Shown one piece after another: positions 1-4,994 of a DNA stretch of 5,032 nucleotides (position 1 is the stretch's first letter; every line of letters starts with the position of its first letter). Below the pieces are notes generated by a model that saw nothing but the letters and a program-made list of their open reading frames with translations, did not search any database and was not told the origin of the DNA. The DNA lies in the NCBI GenBank assembly GCA_900769035.1, contig CAAGFD010000080.1:1-5032 (forward strand). The letters are read 5' to 3'. The DNA comes from Bacteroidales bacterium (GTDB lineage: Bacteria; Bacteroidota; Bacteroidia; Bacteroidales; Paludibacteraceae). The translations under genes and the position numbers were made by a program.

Positions 1-17
1 CGACGCTCTTCCGATCT
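1..17. other. Illumina adapter remnant (assembly artefact)
   Basis: The first 17 bases, CGACGCTCTTCCGATCT, are identical to the 3' end of the TruSeq read-1 adapter as I know it, and genomic sequence follows directly. This is not biological sequence. It shows that the window's left edge is an untrimmed read end, so the reading frame that runs through it is artificially extended. The T at 17 may be adapter or genome. Confidence 0.95.
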
Positions 18-712
18 GCTTTACCATAACCCGGCACGTACCAGACGTAAGATTTGTCAGTGGCAGTAGTATGCAGTGCGGTATTGAGGCGTACCGACCA
101 GCCCATTGTCAAACCCTTATACAAGTCTATTCTGATACCACCTACAATCTCTATCCAACCGGAGTAAACAAAAGTTTTTTTATAATTCATAGATTGTTCA
201 GACCCCCAATAACTATCAGATATCGAGACATTTGATATGTTATAATTCATAAACGACATGGCATAACGCACACCGACGAAGGGATAACTCTTCACCGACC
301 GCATAGTGCCGTTATCGCGGAAAGGTTTCAATAAGCCGTAGTTTATTCCAAAGCGAAAAAAAGGGGCAGAAGTATGAAAGTCCGTACCGTTGTAAAAAGT
401 TTTTCGGGCATCGGTATAGCCTATTTCGAGGATAGGATAAAGGCGGCGATATAGGTTTACATCTATCTGAACTTCGGCATTATACACTTTACCATTAATC
501 GCACCCATAATAGGAGATGCCAAATCGAGATGCACCGACATACCGCGATATACCGGTTTTTGAAATTGCTTCAAGCCACCTGATGAAGGGCGGTACTCCG
601 TTGAGTCTTGAATATGGGTAACCCCGTTTTCGGTATGTGTAGTTATTTGCTGAGCGACAACTACTTGCACCAAAAAGCAAAGGAAAACGATATGTAAGAC
701 TCGCCTATTCAT
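18..712 (-). CDS. DUF6048-like secreted beta-barrel protein, 3'-truncated
   Basis: The frame starts at ATG 712-710 and stays open to the window edge. 231 residues are genuine; the codons after K231 run into adapter and would give a false tail ending DRKSV. Residues 1-20 form a signal peptide (positive NRR, hydrophobic core, cleavage probably VVA/QQ), so the protein leaves the cytoplasm. The mature part is rich in aromatic residues and glycine, with alternating polar/hydrophobic strands (for example VHLDL at 60-64, FFRFGINYGLL at 118-128, WIEIVGGIRIDL at 186-197), which fits an outer-membrane beta-barrel. The position directly after a DUF6452-like lipoprotein, with start and stop codons overlapping as ATGA, matches the DUF6452-DUF6048 pair I recall from Bacteroidales. 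The C-terminus is missing; I infer only a short piece is lost. The function of the family is unknown. Family assignment is from memory of sequence character and context. Confidence 0.75.
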
Positions 713-1218
713 CTTTTAAAATAGATATTGATATTATTCTTTGTACCCACTTGTACTTCGTTAGACATCAGCACTATAGAGTCGATAGCATTCACTGTAT
801 AAGAGTAAGCATCGATAATGTAATTCACTTTACAACCACACTCGAGAGAGACGAGTACGAACTCATTTTGATGATACAGCGTAATAGTGTCGTTAACGAA
901 TGTAGTATCAATTAACGAATCTTGTATTGAGATATAAGGTGTGGAAAATACGAATTCGGAGATGGAGTCGAATTTATTTAAGGGCAAAGAGAATGTAGAG
1001 ATGCTTGCTTGTTGATAAAGGATAGAGTCGTTACCAACGCCGGAAACTACAAAAGGGAGCGATAGAGCTTTTGGCTCCATAGTTTCTGACTCGGAATTGA
1101 ACGTCATTTCATAAGCAGAAGCTTTTAGCCATGTGTTCACATCGATTTGGCATGTGTTTGAATCTCCACATGCTACGAGTAATAATGCTGATATGTAGAA
1201 TAATATATGGCGTTTCAT
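709..1218 (-). CDS. DUF6452-like lipoprotein
   Basis: A 169-residue protein with a lipoprotein signal: KRH at 2-4, hydrophobic core at 5-15, then lipobox L14-V15-A16-C17 followed by G-D-S. C17 would be lipidated, placing the protein in the inner or outer membrane facing the periplasm or surface. The mature part is predicted mostly beta, with an extra cysteine at 23 and a Cys-Gly-Cys at 127-129 that could form disulphides, and an Ile/Asn-rich end (NNINIYFKR). These features and the neighbour fit the DUF6452 family of Bacteroidales, whose role is not known. The stop TGA overlaps the next start (ATGA at 709-712), so translation of the two proteins is probably coupled and they may act together in the envelope. 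The start is chosen because the signal peptide begins there; no Shine-Dalgarno is seen, which is usual in this phylum. Confidence 0.75.
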   Translation of the reverse strand: MKRHILFYISALLLVACGDSNTCQIDVNTWLKASAYEMTFNSESETMEPKALSLPFVVSGVGNDSILYQQASISTFSLPLNKFDSISEFVFSTPYISIQDSLIDTTFVNDTITLYHQNEFVLVSLECGCKVNYIIDAYSYTVNAIDSIVLMSNEVQVGTKNNINIYFKR

Positions 1219-1253
1219 TTTTTTAATGGCTGATGTCGAAGAGTATAGCTCAT
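1215..1253 (-). other. Tiny upstream ORF (12 codons)
   Basis: ATG at 1251-1253 opens 12 codons (MSYTLRHQPLKK) ending in TGA that overlaps the lipoprotein start as ATGA (1215-1218). A second ORF of 7 codons (MPANRSK, 1250-1273) ends in a TGA that overlaps this ORF's start in the same way. There is no sign that either makes a functional peptide. They are listed because their arrangement could affect translation of the lipoprotein. Confidence 0.25.
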
Positions 1254-1513
1254 TTGCTACGATTGGCAGGCATGCAGCTTTATGAATTGTTGCTGTTGAT
1301 AGAAAACTTCAGCTTTGACAATACTTACCGTTGTCTGATTCTTTATACAGCGATGATATTTTGCTGTTGACTAAAGCAGTAAGATTAATAATGCTTACTT
1401 CTAACTCAAACGATTTCTTTAATGATGTTTTATATTGACATAAAAGTCATAGAAACGGAGATGTTGGCGTGTAAAGTAACTTTATGTCTCTTTATTGATT
1501 ATACTACGTTGTT
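1219..1513. other. Intergenic region with weak promoter and two tiny ORFs
   Basis: No gene of ordinary size is supported here on either strand. On the minus strand there is a weak promoter candidate: TTTG (1407-1410), exact 19-nt spacer, then TAATCTTA (1380-1387), which matches only part of TAnnTTTG. It would leave a leader of about 150 nt before the lipoprotein start at 1218. Two minute minus-strand ORFs (1250-1273 and 1215-1253) lie at the end of that leader. A short inverted repeat, TAAAGT-A-ACTTTA, sits at about 1472-1484, and the 10-mer TTGCTGTTGA occurs twice (1290-1299 and 1361-1370); neither has a clear role. Confidence 0.5.
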
Positions 1514-2035
1514 TTAACCGAATTGCTTTATCTCTTGAGAGAGGCGATTCATTGCAATTTCGGTAGGAGTATTTTCATTTGACGCATAAGTATTTATCAA
1601 CATCTGAGCCAAAGCCATAGCCTCATCTTCCGGTTTTAATTGTGCAGCACAAGTATTAATAAGCTGGATGATGCTCTCTTTTGCTGTCAATACCAAAGCC
1701 CAGCACTCTTTGCTAATATATATTTGCTGAGAAACGTTATGTTCGTACTCATCCCGTACGGCATGATGAAGCATTTGTTGTAGTTGCAACACGGTAAGTC
1801 CGTTAAAGTCAAAGCGAGTGAGAATTGACTCCGGAGTAGTGCGTTGCAAAAACAGAGCAATACGCTCATAAGCACGAAGTTTAACAGGGAGAACGACGTC
1901 TTTATTCAATTTATAGAGTTCGAATTTACGCCTTTCATCCTCTTGCTTATATATTTTGTTTATTATCAAATACACCCCCAACAACATTATCAACGAAGGG
2001 ATTGTAAATTTTAGTATTTCCAAAAAAGTTTCCAT
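1514..2035 (-). CDS. DUF7935-like single-pass membrane protein
   Basis: A 173-residue protein with an N-terminal transmembrane helix at about 7-27, then a charged segment (KQEDERRKFEL, 30-40) and a long, mainly alpha-helical cytoplasmic domain. Conserved-looking blocks are LPVKLRAYERIALFLQR at 49-65 and RDEYEHNVSQQIYIS at 94-108, followed by a helix around W112-N127. This layout (membrane anchor, LP-RAYERLALFLER-type block, EYEHN-SQQ block) is what I recall of a small conserved Bacteroidetes family called DUF7935; the function is unknown. No catalytic motif is visible. It is separated from the upstream glycosyltransferase by 286 nt and from the downstream lipoprotein by 295 nt, so it is probably its own transcription unit. 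The start ATG is immediately before the membrane helix and leaves a normal short N-terminus. Confidence 0.7.
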   Translation of the reverse strand: METFLEILKFTIPSLIMLLGVYLIINKIYKQEDERRKFELYKLNKDVVLPVKLRAYERIALFLQRTTPESILTRFDFNGLTVLQLQQMLHHAVRDEYEHNVSQQIYISKECWALVLTAKESIIQLINTCAAQLKPEDEAMALAQMLINTYASNENTPTEIAMNRLSQEIKQFG

Positions 2036-2069
2036 TCAAAGCGGTATATTATTGTTTATCAATCTCTTA

Positions 2070-2108
2070 TCAAGATATTATAAAAGAGTTTTATTAAAAT
2101 ATCTTTGA
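2070..2108 (-). repeat. Long AT-rich hairpin in the DUF7935-like leader
   Basis: The outer arms AAGATATT (2072-2079) and AATATCTT (2098-2105) are perfect complements. Inside them ATAAAA (2080-2085) pairs with TTTTAT (2089-2094) around a GAG loop, with only TAA (2095-2097) bulged. Two more pairs (C2071-G2107, T2070-A2108) can form across a one-base bulge. The structure ends 34 nt before the start codon. No U-run follows it on the minus strand, so it does not look like a terminator. It may shape the leader or be a protein site; the role is unknown. Confidence 0.6.
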
Positions 2109-2173
2109 TTGTTATTGCACTTAAATAGAATTATATGCCGATATATCTGTATTTTCATCATCCCTGATGCAGG

Positions 2174-2209
2174 AAAATTTATTTCGAAAAAAATTTATTT
2201 CGAAAAAAA
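2174..2209. repeat. 16-bp perfect tandem duplication
   Basis: The unit AAATTTATTTCGAAAA occurs at 2175-2190 and again, without a mismatch, at 2191-2206. The period of 16 continues one base to the left and three to the right, giving about 2.25 copies. Each copy holds the palindrome TTTCGAAA. It lies in the spacer between the glycosyltransferase and the DUF7935-like gene. It may be a simple slippage product or a paired protein-binding site. Confidence 0.85.
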
Positions 2210-2307
2210 ATACAGTATATTTTTCTTACAGAATTCTTATTCAAGGATATCCATAAAAATATGGAAGTGACCCCCTAAAAATCCGGGAATAGAACCATCT
2301 AAATATA

Positions 2308-2315
2308 CAAAAGTA
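2308..2315 (-). promoter_or_regulatory. Candidate -7 box for the DUF7935-like gene
   Basis: On the minus strand this reads TACTTTTG, an exact fit to the Bacteroidetes -7 consensus TAnnTTTG. It lies just after the glycosyltransferase stop and would give a leader of roughly 265 nt. No TTTG is found 18-20 nt upstream, so the -33 element is missing or poor, and in AT-rich DNA such an octamer can occur by chance. Confidence 0.35.
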
Positions 2316-2321
2316 ACGGAA

Positions 2322-3272
2322 TTAAATTTCCTCTGCTATTTGGTATTTATTTCTGTCGACATTAGAGCGACTCACCAATTCTCCCACGAAACCGGACAGG
2401 AACATCTGCGTACCTAACAGCATCATTGTCAATGCTATATAGAAATAAGGAGTATCAGTAACGAGCGGAGCAGGCATATGATGACTCAAATAATATATCT
2501 TCATTGCTCCAACAACAATGATTGCAACAAATCCGATAAGAAACATCACCGAGCCCCATAATCCAAAAAAGTGCATAGGTTGTTTTCCAAATTTATTCAA
2601 GAAATAAAGAGAAAACAAATCGAGATATCCATTGACGAATCGCTCGAGTCCGAATTTTGATTTTCCAAATTCACGTTTGCGGTGCACTACAACCTTTTCG
2701 CCGATTTTAGAAAATCCGGCATTTTTAGCGAGATAAGGGATGTAACGGTGCATTTCGCCATATACTTCGATATGCTTAACCACGTCCAAACGATACGCTT
2801 TAAGACCGCAATTCATATCATGAAGTTTGATGCCGGTAACTCTACGCGCCGTGGCATTATATATTTTAGAAGGGATATTTTTTGTCAGGGCATTATCATA
2901 TCTCTTCTTTTTCCAACCGGATACCAAGTCATAGCCATCTTCTTTTATCATTCGGAATAATTCCGGTATCTCGTCGGGAGAATCTTGCAAATCGGCATCC
3001 ATGGTAATTACTACATCACCCATAGCCTTTTCAAATCCACAATATAGGGCAGGAGATTTGCCATAGTTACGGCGAAAACGGATTGCTTTAACGCAATCAT
3101 CTTTTTGCTTTAGAGTGTTAATAACGTTCCAGGAATCATCCGTGCTACCGTCATTGATAAAAATGATTTCGTAAGAGAATTTATTCTCATCCATCACTCT
3201 CTTTATCCAATCATAAAGGGGAGGAAGTGATTCCGCTTCATTAAACAAAGGAATTATTATCGAAAGGTCCAT
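2322..3272 (-). CDS. GT2 glycosyltransferase, polyprenyl-phosphate sugar transferase type
   Basis: A 316-residue family 2 glycosyltransferase of the DPM1/GtrB/ArnC kind, which moves a sugar from a nucleotide sugar to a polyprenyl phosphate on the cytoplasmic face of the inner membrane. The GT-A domain runs from about 3 to 225: SIIIPLFNEAESL at 4-16 begins it, NDGSTD at 40-45 binds the nucleotide, and D92-A93-D94 in DADLQDSPDEIP is the metal-binding DXD motif. Further family signs are DMNCGLKAYR at 152-161, MHRYIP at 174-179 and HRKREFGKSKF at 197-207. Two C-terminal membrane helices follow at about 234-262 and 276-300, the usual layout, with a short cytoplasmic tail. Length is normal. The sugar cannot be read from sequence; candidates include glucose, mannose and aminoarabinose-like sugars. 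The DUF4199 gene lies 62 nt upstream on the same strand with no good promoter between, so the two are probably co-transcribed. In other Bacteroidales I recall dihydroorotase (pyrC) following this gene; here it does not. Confidence 0.93.
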   Translation of the reverse strand: MDLSIIIPLFNEAESLPPLYDWIKRVMDENKFSYEIIFINDGSTDDSWNVINTLKQKDDCVKAIRFRRNYGKSPALYCGFEKAMGDVVITMDADLQDSPDEIPELFRMIKEDGYDLVSGWKKKRYDNALTKNIPSKIYNATARRVTGIKLHDMNCGLKAYRLDVVKHIEVYGEMHRYIPYLAKNAGFSKIGEKVVVHRKREFGKSKFGLERFVNGYLDLFSLYFLNKFGKQPMHFFGLWGSVMFLIGFVAIIVVGAMKIYYLSHHMPAPLVTDTPYFYIALTMMLLGTQMFLSGFVGELVSRSNVDRNKYQIAEEI

Positions 3273-3334
3273 GATAATCTATTTAATAATATATTTATTG
3301 TAAAAAACGACAAATTCAAGAATTTACAAGAATA

Positions 3335-3892
3335 CTACTCTTCTTTATTATTATCAATCTTATCCTCATCATTAGTTTCTTCAACGGAATTATTACTGAA
3401 AATAGACGGAGATTTTCGGAGGAAGATTGAGAAAAAAAGAGCCCCGAAAACGCCGGCAAAGATATAATTCAAGAAAACACTAAGTATATAAAATTTAGGG
3501 GTATATAATAGCTCAATCGTTTCGTAAGGTAATTCCATATCAATAGATTCGAAAATCTGTTCATACTCACCAATTGTTTTCATGTACGTATCAAACAAAA
3601 ATGTCTTGTTGATAAACAAGATATAAACAAGAACAAATAAAGCGAATACGAAAGAAGCAAAGAAATACAATCGGAAAATATATTTAAAGCACTGGCCGTA
3701 GGTAAAAGAGTTATTATTACAAGTTTTACGAGCATTAATAGTTACAAATACAATAAACACTATTAAAGCAATTTCAAATAAAAAAGATAGGAAGAAAAGA
3801 TTAAAAACTTGAACACAAATAAAGTTAAGAATTTCAATGGCGGCGAAAGCCAAAGCCCATTTCATGCAGTGATTTAGTAACAGCTTATTCAT
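3335..3892 (-). CDS. DUF4199 family membrane protein
   Basis: A 185-residue protein with four predicted transmembrane helices at about 11-33, 36-54, 74-95 and 134-158. A loop of about 38 residues lies between helices three and four (NKTFLFDTYMK onward). A polar, acidic tail (166-185, rich in N, E, D) follows the last helix. The short connecting segment NSFTYGQCFKYIFR at 61-74 resembles the YG-x-x-F loop common to DUF4199 proteins. The family is frequent in Bacteroidetes, and I recall it next to the same type of GT2 gene as here, which suggests a shared envelope role; no biochemical function is known. It is the first gene after a good promoter (3919-3949), with a leader of about 20 nt. The start at 3892 is preceded by AT-rich sequence without a Shine-Dalgarno. 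Stop is TAG at 3335-3337. Confidence 0.8.
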   Translation of the reverse strand: MNKLLLNHCMKWALAFAAIEILNFICVQVFNLFFLSFLFEIALIVFIVFVTINARKTCNNNSFTYGQCFKYIFRLYFFASFVFALFVLVYILFINKTFLFDTYMKTIGEYEQIFESIDMELPYETIELLYTPKFYILSVFLNYIFAGVFGALFFSIFLRKSPSIFSNNSVEETNDEDKIDNNKEE

Positions 3893-3918
3893 AATGTAAT
3901 AAATTTAAAAACCAACTG

Positions 3919-3949
3919 CAAAGTTACAATAATTTTTATAAAGAGCAAG
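3919..3949 (-). promoter_or_regulatory. Promoter of the DUF4199-GT2 unit
   Basis: On the minus strand the -7 box is TAACTTTG (3919-3926), a full match to TAnnTTTG. A 19-nt spacer separates it from CTTG (3946-3949), which matches three of four bases of the -33 TTTG. Transcription should start near 3912, about 20 nt before the DUF4199 start codon. It lies between the tRNA terminator and the gene, so the two units are expressed separately. Confidence 0.7.
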
Positions 3950-3960
3950 TATAGTATACA

Positions 3961-4000
3961 TAAAATAAAAGAGTGAAAGAATAATAAATTCTTCCACTCT
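3961..4000 (-). terminator. Intrinsic terminator of tRNA-Gln
   Basis: Arms 3970-3982 and 3988-4000 pair over 13 positions with a single A-C mismatch (GAGTGAAAGAAT against ATTCTTCCACTC, plus an outer A-T pair), around a 5-nt loop. On the minus strand the stem is followed by TTTTATTTTA (3961-3970). It begins 4 nt beyond the tRNA 3' end. Confidence 0.88.
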
Positions 4001-4004
4001 GCAG

Positions 4005-4075
4005 TTGTCTCAAGAGGATTCGAACCTCTACAGACAGAACCAAAACCTGTAGTGCTACCATTACACCATGAGACA
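4005..4075 (-). tRNA. tRNA-Gln (anticodon UUG)
   Basis: A 71-nt cloverleaf on the minus strand. The acceptor arms TGTCTCA (4069-4075) and TGAGACA (4006-4012) pair perfectly. The D arm is GTG-TAATGGTAG-CAC. The anticodon stem ACAGG/TCTGT (one G-U pair) encloses the loop TTTTGGT, giving anticodon TTG, which reads CAA (Gln). The T arm is AGAGG-TTCGAAT-CCTCT with the standard TTCGAAT loop. The discriminator is A at 4005, and CCA is not encoded, so it must be added after processing. The variable loop is 4 nt. The gene has its own promoter (4178-4208) and terminator (3961-4000), making a one-gene unit between the rRNA operon and the DUF4199 gene. Confidence 0.96.
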
Positions 4076-4136
4076 ATCTTTTACTTTTAAAAGAGCTATT
4101 TAAGGCTACGTGTATTACACCGAAACTCTCAAACAA

Positions 4137-4158
4137 ATCTTACTATCATAAGTAAGAT
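4137..4158 (-). repeat. Hairpin in the tRNA-Gln leader
   Basis: ATCTTACT (4137-4144) and AGTAAGAT (4151-4158) form a perfect 8-bp stem with a 6-nt loop. It lies about a dozen nucleotides after the expected transcription start of the tRNA-Gln unit, in the leader that RNase P must remove. It lacks a following U-run, so it is not an obvious terminator. It may be incidental. Confidence 0.55.
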
Positions 4159-4177
4159 ATCTCCCTCAAAAGCAATG

Positions 4178-4208
4178 CAAAGGTACGCATATTTTCTTAT
4201 ATAGCAAA
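4178..4208 (-). promoter_or_regulatory. Canonical Bacteroidetes promoter of tRNA-Gln
   Basis: Read on the minus strand: -33 TTTG (4205-4208), a 19-nt spacer, then -7 TACCTTTG (4178-4185). Both boxes match the consensus TTTG/TAnnTTTG in full. Transcription would start near 4171, leaving a leader of about 95 nt before the mature tRNA end at 4075. Confidence 0.85.
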
Positions 4209-4940
4209 ACAATTTACAGAAAATTTTTCAAAATTATTGTATATACCTATATATCTGTATTTTAGCAATTATTTTAATCTATAAATTCTTTGTATAATAT
4301 AGATAAAATAACAGAATAATGAGCACAAAAAACGAGAATGCGTCCAAAATAATCTCTTATAGGAAATGAATAACGACAATTAAGAAAGAAAATGGCTGAA
4401 TGGTTACATAGAAATAATTTTAGATAGAAACAATAATAAATCATTGAGAATAAAAATAAACACTAAACTATTACACGTTAGGGAGAAATTCAAAGAGGAT
4501 ATTTGCTAATACACTTTATATACTGTAAGTGAATTGGCAAATATTGATTTGCTACTAATAAGAAAAGGGAATAAAAAAGAGGAAAAGAGAATCAAAAGTA
4601 TAAGAGGATAAGGCATGGAAAGGAAATAAGAGCCTATATACTAAGGATTATAAGTATCAAAGAAGAAAAACCGAAAAGAAACAAATATATAAATGGAGTT
4701 TGTATTGGAGAAGGAAGGATAAAAAAGGAGAACTGCGTGTAAGTTATTAAACGACCCGGAAGTGATTTGGTATGACGTATAATAGGAGAGTGTATAAACA
4801 AAGAGGAGAAGGAATAAATGAGAAAAGAGAGGGAAAAAAGGAGTATTGGAAAAGTGTAATAAAAAACTTTGAGTATGAGTGGAGGAGAAAAAACATAAAA
4901 GAAGAAAGAAACCATAAAAAAGAATGGAAATCATAAAGTG
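4209..4940. other. Non-coding region between rRNA operon and tRNA-Gln
   Basis: I see no credible gene here. The first part (4209 to about 4550) is AT-rich and holds one long imperfect hairpin (4499-4544). From about 4550 to 4950 the plus strand is extremely purine-rich: in 4561-4950 I counted A 203, G 99, T 66 and C 22, and in 4801-4860 there is no C at all. Long open frames on the minus strand in this part read as runs of F, L, S and I with no domain. They are produced by the skew, and one continues through the terminator into the 5S gene. Isolated TAnnTTTG-like octamers (4229-4236, 4593-4600) lack a -33 element. Confidence 0.7.
4499..4544. repeat. Long imperfect hairpin, unassigned
   Basis: ATATTTGC (4499-4506) pairs perfectly with GCAAATAT (4537-4544), and CACTT (4512-4516) with AAGTG (4527-4531). 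Between these blocks three Watson-Crick pairs and one G-U pair form, with a single A-A mismatch, so the stem is 18 positions long around a 10-nt loop (4517-4526). No gene or clear promoter adjoins it. It is too far (about 450 nt) from the 5S gene to be its primary terminator and lacks a U-run on either strand. It could belong to a small RNA or be a protein site. Confidence 0.6.
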
Positions 4941-4988
4941 AGAAGAAAAAAATAAAAAAGGAGAACCTCGGTAAGGGGGTTCTCCTTT
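4941..4988 (-). terminator. Intrinsic terminator of the rRNA operon
   Basis: AAAGGAGAACC (4957-4967) and GGTTCTCCTTT (4978-4988) form a perfect 11-bp stem with a 10-nt loop. On the minus strand it is followed by a U-rich tail (4941-4956, mostly T with one A and a few C). It starts within about 7 nt of the 5S 3' end, the expected place for the end of an rrn operon. Confidence 0.93.
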
Positions 4989-4994
4989 GAAAAG

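Larger units (their letters stand above)
2036..2321. other. Intergenic spacer / probable leader of the DUF7935-like gene
   Basis: AT-rich non-coding stretch between the glycosyltransferase stop (2322) and the DUF7935-like start (2035). It contains a candidate -7 box at 2308-2315, a 16-bp tandem duplication at 2174-2209, short hairpins (TCCATA/TATGGA at about 2250-2265, CATCA/TGATG near 2157-2170) and a long AT hairpin at 2070-2108. I see no convincing intrinsic terminator for the glycosyltransferase transcript: none of the hairpins is followed by a U-run on the minus strand. Read-through into the DUF7935-like gene is therefore possible. Confidence 0.5.

Noticed and set aside
495..680. 61-codon minus-strand open frame
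   Set aside because: It is a shadow frame inside the DUF6048-like gene, whose own frame has a signal peptide and coherent beta-strand pattern.
1687..1875. 62-codon minus-strand open frame
   Set aside because: It is a shadow frame within the DUF7935-like gene.
2100..2107. TATCTTTG on the plus strand, a -7-like box
   Set aside because: No -33 TTTG at the right distance and no plus-strand gene downstream; it is part of the AT hairpin arm.
2250..2290. Possible terminator for the glycosyltransferase (TCCATA/TATGGA hairpin and a CCC/GGG pairing)
   Set aside because: Stems are short and no U-run follows on the minus strand.
2682..2960. 92-codon plus-strand open frame
   Set aside because: It lies antisense inside the well-supported glycosyltransferase gene and has no recognisable domain.
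3936..4136. 66-codon minus-strand open frame
   Set aside because: It runs across the whole tRNA-Gln gene and its terminator.
4108..4140. Possible remnant of a second tRNA in the tRNA-Gln leader, sharing ATTACACC with the D arm
   Set aside because: Only eight bases match; no anticodon or T arm can be found, so chance similarity is more likely.
4229..4236. Minus-strand TAATTTTG, and a similar octamer at 4593-4600
   Set aside because: Neither has a -33 element at 18-20 nt, and such octamers are expected by chance in this A-rich DNA.
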